Shown here piece after piece: positions 6,348 to 7,658 of a stretch of 7,658 nt of DNA. The position numbers and the translations under genes were made by a program. Origin of the DNA: Gammaproteobacteria bacterium (GTDB lineage Bacteria > Pseudomonadota > Gammaproteobacteria > Enterobacterales > Kangiellaceae); contig NVTT01000093.1 in assembly GCA_002401655.1 (NCBI GenBank), positions 1 to 7,658 on the forward strand, in the 5' to 3' direction. The first letter of the stretch is position 1, and the number at the start of each line of letters is the position of its first letter. A model generated the notes under the pieces. That model saw nothing but the letters and a program-made list of their open reading frames with translations, had not been told where the DNA came from and searched no databases.

Positions 6348-7280
6348 ATGAAAGCTTCAGAAAAATACACAAATGTTTTTGGTTCGATGAACCATCTTTC
6401 TAACAAAATCCCATGGACTACTGGTTTGTCAAATATGGTTGAATTTGTCGTTTGGAACACAAGCAGTGTGCTTGGTGTTTCAAAAAAAGAATATTGGAAG
6501 CAAATAGTCGATTGGGTGAAATCAGATGAATTGAAAGATTTGAAAAACGAAGATGTCATTAAAGTAATTGAAAAAAGGCTCGATTCGATTATGCTTGAAA
6601 CAGAGCAACTTGAAACCTACTCCAAAAAATCTACTGGGATATGTACTGCTCGCGAGGCTTTGAGACGAGTTAAATATTTTTCGGAAGATTATCTAAATAA
6701 AGAATTTGATATTTTCTTAAGTTTAGTAAGTGATTCTTATCTGGACATGTTTTACAAACAGTTTATTTCATTCGAAGAAAAAAATAGCTGGTCAACTCAC
6801 GGTAACAGTGGATTGTTTGAATGTAGTACTAAGTTGACAGCGATGTTTATGGATAACTTAGCTTATAACAATAAGTCAAACATACTAGTTGCTAATGAAT
6901 TAAAACTCAATGGGAAGAAGAATCCCGATCAAATATTAAAGTACTGTTTAATGTATAACTATTTGCTGGAACATAAATTCATAGAGAAAGATGCCAAGTT
7001 CTTATTGTTATTCATTGGTGGTAAAGAGGTTCAATATGAACGTGAAGTTGAGTTAAATAAAGAGATTGAATATTGTAAAAAGAAAAACCGACATGATTTG
7101 ATTTCACAGCCAATTATCGAAAAAGCTAGTGATTTACTAATTAAAAGCATTACTTGGATGGATATGATGAAATTCAATGAGACTTACTTAGAACAGCTTG
7201 ATTCTAAGTACCAAGTGGAACATAAGCTTATAAAAGGCTTTAATAATAGTCTGAATGAAAAGTCATTTATGCAAAATTAA
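6348..7280 (+). CDS. Putative PD-(D/E)XK nuclease-fold protein (310 aa)
   Basis: The N-terminal half (residues 1-140) is mostly helical, with charged Lys/Glu-rich segments. Residues about 158-225 show a pattern typical of PD-(D/E)XK nucleases: Thr-Lys-Leu-Thr-Ala-Met-Phe-Met-Asp with Asp169, a hydrophobic strand ending in Asn-Glu-Leu-Lys (Glu184, Lys186 as the E-x-K pair), then Asp-Gln-Ile-Leu-Lys-Tyr (Gln195), which fits the conserved helix, and a final hydrophobic strand Phe-Leu-Leu-Leu-Phe-Ile-Gly near 218-224. No membrane segment is present. The likely role is DNA or RNA cleavage, perhaps as a restriction-type defence protein, but the substrate is unknown and no methyltransferase is adjacent. 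The ATG is preceded by a weak AAAGAG run. It is the only gene in its 1038-bp unit. The fold call rests on motif spacing alone. Confidence 0.8.
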   Translation: MKASEKYTNVFGSMNHLSNKIPWTTGLSNMVEFVVWNTSSVLGVSKKEYWKQIVDWVKSDELKDLKNEDVIKVIEKRLDSIMLETEQLETYSKKSTGICTAREALRRVKYFSEDYLNKEFDIFLSLVSDSYLDMFYKQFISFEEKNSWSTHGNSGLFECSTKLTAMFMDNLAYNNKSNILVANELKLNGKKNPDQILKYCLMYNYLLEHKFIEKDAKFLLLFIGGKEVQYEREVELNKEIEYCKKKNRHDLISQPIIEKASDLLIKSITWMDMMKFNETYLEQLDSKYQVEHKLIKGFNNSLNEKSFMQN

Positions 7281-7281
7281 A

Positions 7282-7323
7282 TATATCATATAGTAAGTTG
7301 TGTAATATGACTTGCTAGATATA
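7282..7323 (+). other. Imperfect inverted repeat (bulged hairpin) after the nuclease-like gene
   Basis: A lower stem TATATC (7282-7287) pairs with GATATA (7318-7323). After an asymmetric internal loop, AGTAAGT (7292-7298) pairs with ACTTGCT (7310-7316), with one G-T wobble and an 11-nt loop. There is no T-run. It could be a weak transcription terminator, an mRNA 3' protecting stem, or a folded recombination site, since it ends 11 bp before repeat copy 8. Confidence 0.45.
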
Positions 7324-7334
7324 CAAACTGAATC

Positions 7335-7352
7335 ATGAACTAAAATAACGAG
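7335..7352 (+). repeat. Junction repeat copy 8
   Basis: ATGAACTAAAATAACGAG, 16 of 18 matching the consensus, located 54 bp after the nuclease-like gene and 25 bp before the next start. Confidence 0.8.
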
Positions 7353-7377
7353 TTAATGAATGATAATGTGAGGTTCT

Positions 7378-7658
7378 ATGGGTGATAAACAAAAAGAAAA
7401 CGAATCGTTAATATCAGATAGTGCTTTGTTGTCAGAGTTTACTCAAGCTTGGGAGCAGCACAGACACCTTGACAACATTAGAACTAAATATTTGGCTTTT
7501 GGGTTTACAGTAGCTTTTGCAAGTATTGCGCTTTTAGGTGGAATAATTGAACGCATAAATAAAGATGAAATTGATGCTATTTTGCTAGGTGTGTTTGTTT
7601 GTCTTTTTGCTCTCACTGTAAATGATTTTATAAAAACGTTGGTTAATGATATGAGTGA
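7378..7658 (+). CDS. Membrane protein with at least two transmembrane helices (N-terminal 93 aa, runs off window)
   Basis: The ATG at 7378 follows a GTGAGG purine run at 7368-7373 and the frame is open to the end of the window, so only the N-terminus is visible. Residues 1-37 are hydrophilic and include Trp-Glu-Gln-His-Arg-His-Leu followed by Arg-Thr-Lys-Tyr just before the membrane. Helix 1 spans about residues 38-57 and helix 2 about 67-82, joined by a short charged loop, so the visible N-terminus is probably cytoplasmic. Small membrane proteins with a similar pre-helix segment occur in defence and mobile islands, but I cannot name the family. It opens a new repeat-bounded unit after copy 8. 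Confidence 0.75.
   Translation, partial: MGDKQKENESLISDSALLSEFTQAWEQHRHLDNIRTKYLAFGFTVAFASIALLGGIIERINKDEIDAILLGVFVCLFALTVNDFIKTLVNDMS

Larger units (their letters stand above)
183..7352 (+). other. Repeat-bounded cassette-like gene array (eight 18-bp junction repeats)
   Basis: Eight directly oriented copies of an 18-bp element separate the genes of this window. The units measured repeat to repeat are 397, 258, 241, 911, 2381, 1926 and 1038 bp, and each holds one gene, except one with a 47-aa ORF plus a large gene. All genes and repeats point the same way. Seen directly: the repeat positions, their sharp limits and the lack of similarity between units. Inferred: that the units are exchangeable cassettes joined at the repeat by site-specific or homologous recombination. 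No integrase or transposase gene lies in the window, and both ends of the array are probably outside it. Confidence 0.6.

Noticed and set aside
183..7352. Classical integron array with attC sites
   Set aside because: The repeats are only 18 bp, with flanks that differ between copies. No GTTRRRY/RYYYAAC box pairs or consistent inverted arms were found, and four copies lie partly or wholly inside coding sequence. No integrase gene is visible.

Overview
The window is an AT-rich stretch of bacterial accessory DNA. Every gene is on the + strand and most are unrelated to their neighbours. Low GC, short Shine-Dalgarno sites and the type of cargo would fit a gammaproteobacterium such as Vibrio, Shewanella or Pseudoalteromonas, but no core gene, tRNA or marker proves a host, so this is weak inference.

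The main organising feature is a sharply bounded 18-bp direct repeat, consensus WTGAACCAAAATAACGAG, present eight times at 183, 580, 838, 1079, 1990, 4371, 6297 and 7335, always at a gene junction. It divides the window into units of roughly 240 bp to 2.4 kb, each with one gene (once two). Four upstream genes take their stop codon from the repeat: one uses its TGA, three use its TAA. Two of the short proteins therefore end in the same residues, E-P-K, and a third in E-T-R. This looks like a cassette array resembling an integron array, but the repeats lack the folded dyad of attC sites and no recombinase lies in the window.

Layout: (1) 1-1092 holds the C-terminal end of one gene and three small genes (109, 78 and 70 aa) of unknown function. 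(2) 1109-1987 encodes a predicted single-pass membrane protein with a possible winged-helix cytoplasmic part and an external discoidin/F5-8C-like domain. (3) 1988-2281 is a 294-bp stretch with no convincing gene. (4) 2282-4288 encodes an OLD-like ATPase-TOPRIM protein, probably a nuclease. (5) 4401-6249 encodes a 47-aa membrane peptide directly followed by a 566-aa protein of unrecognised family. (6) 6348-7280 encodes a 310-aa protein with a likely PD-(D/E)XK nuclease core. (7) 7378-7658 is the start of a membrane protein with at least two transmembrane helices.

The cargo (OLD-like ATPase-nuclease, putative PD-(D/E)XK nuclease, small membrane proteins, orphan proteins) is typical of a defence or mobile island. 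The genes need not act as one pathway: the repeat-bounded layout suggests independent one-gene modules collected at one site, possibly sharing read-through transcription. No insertion sequence, tRNA, rRNA or CRISPR array was seen.
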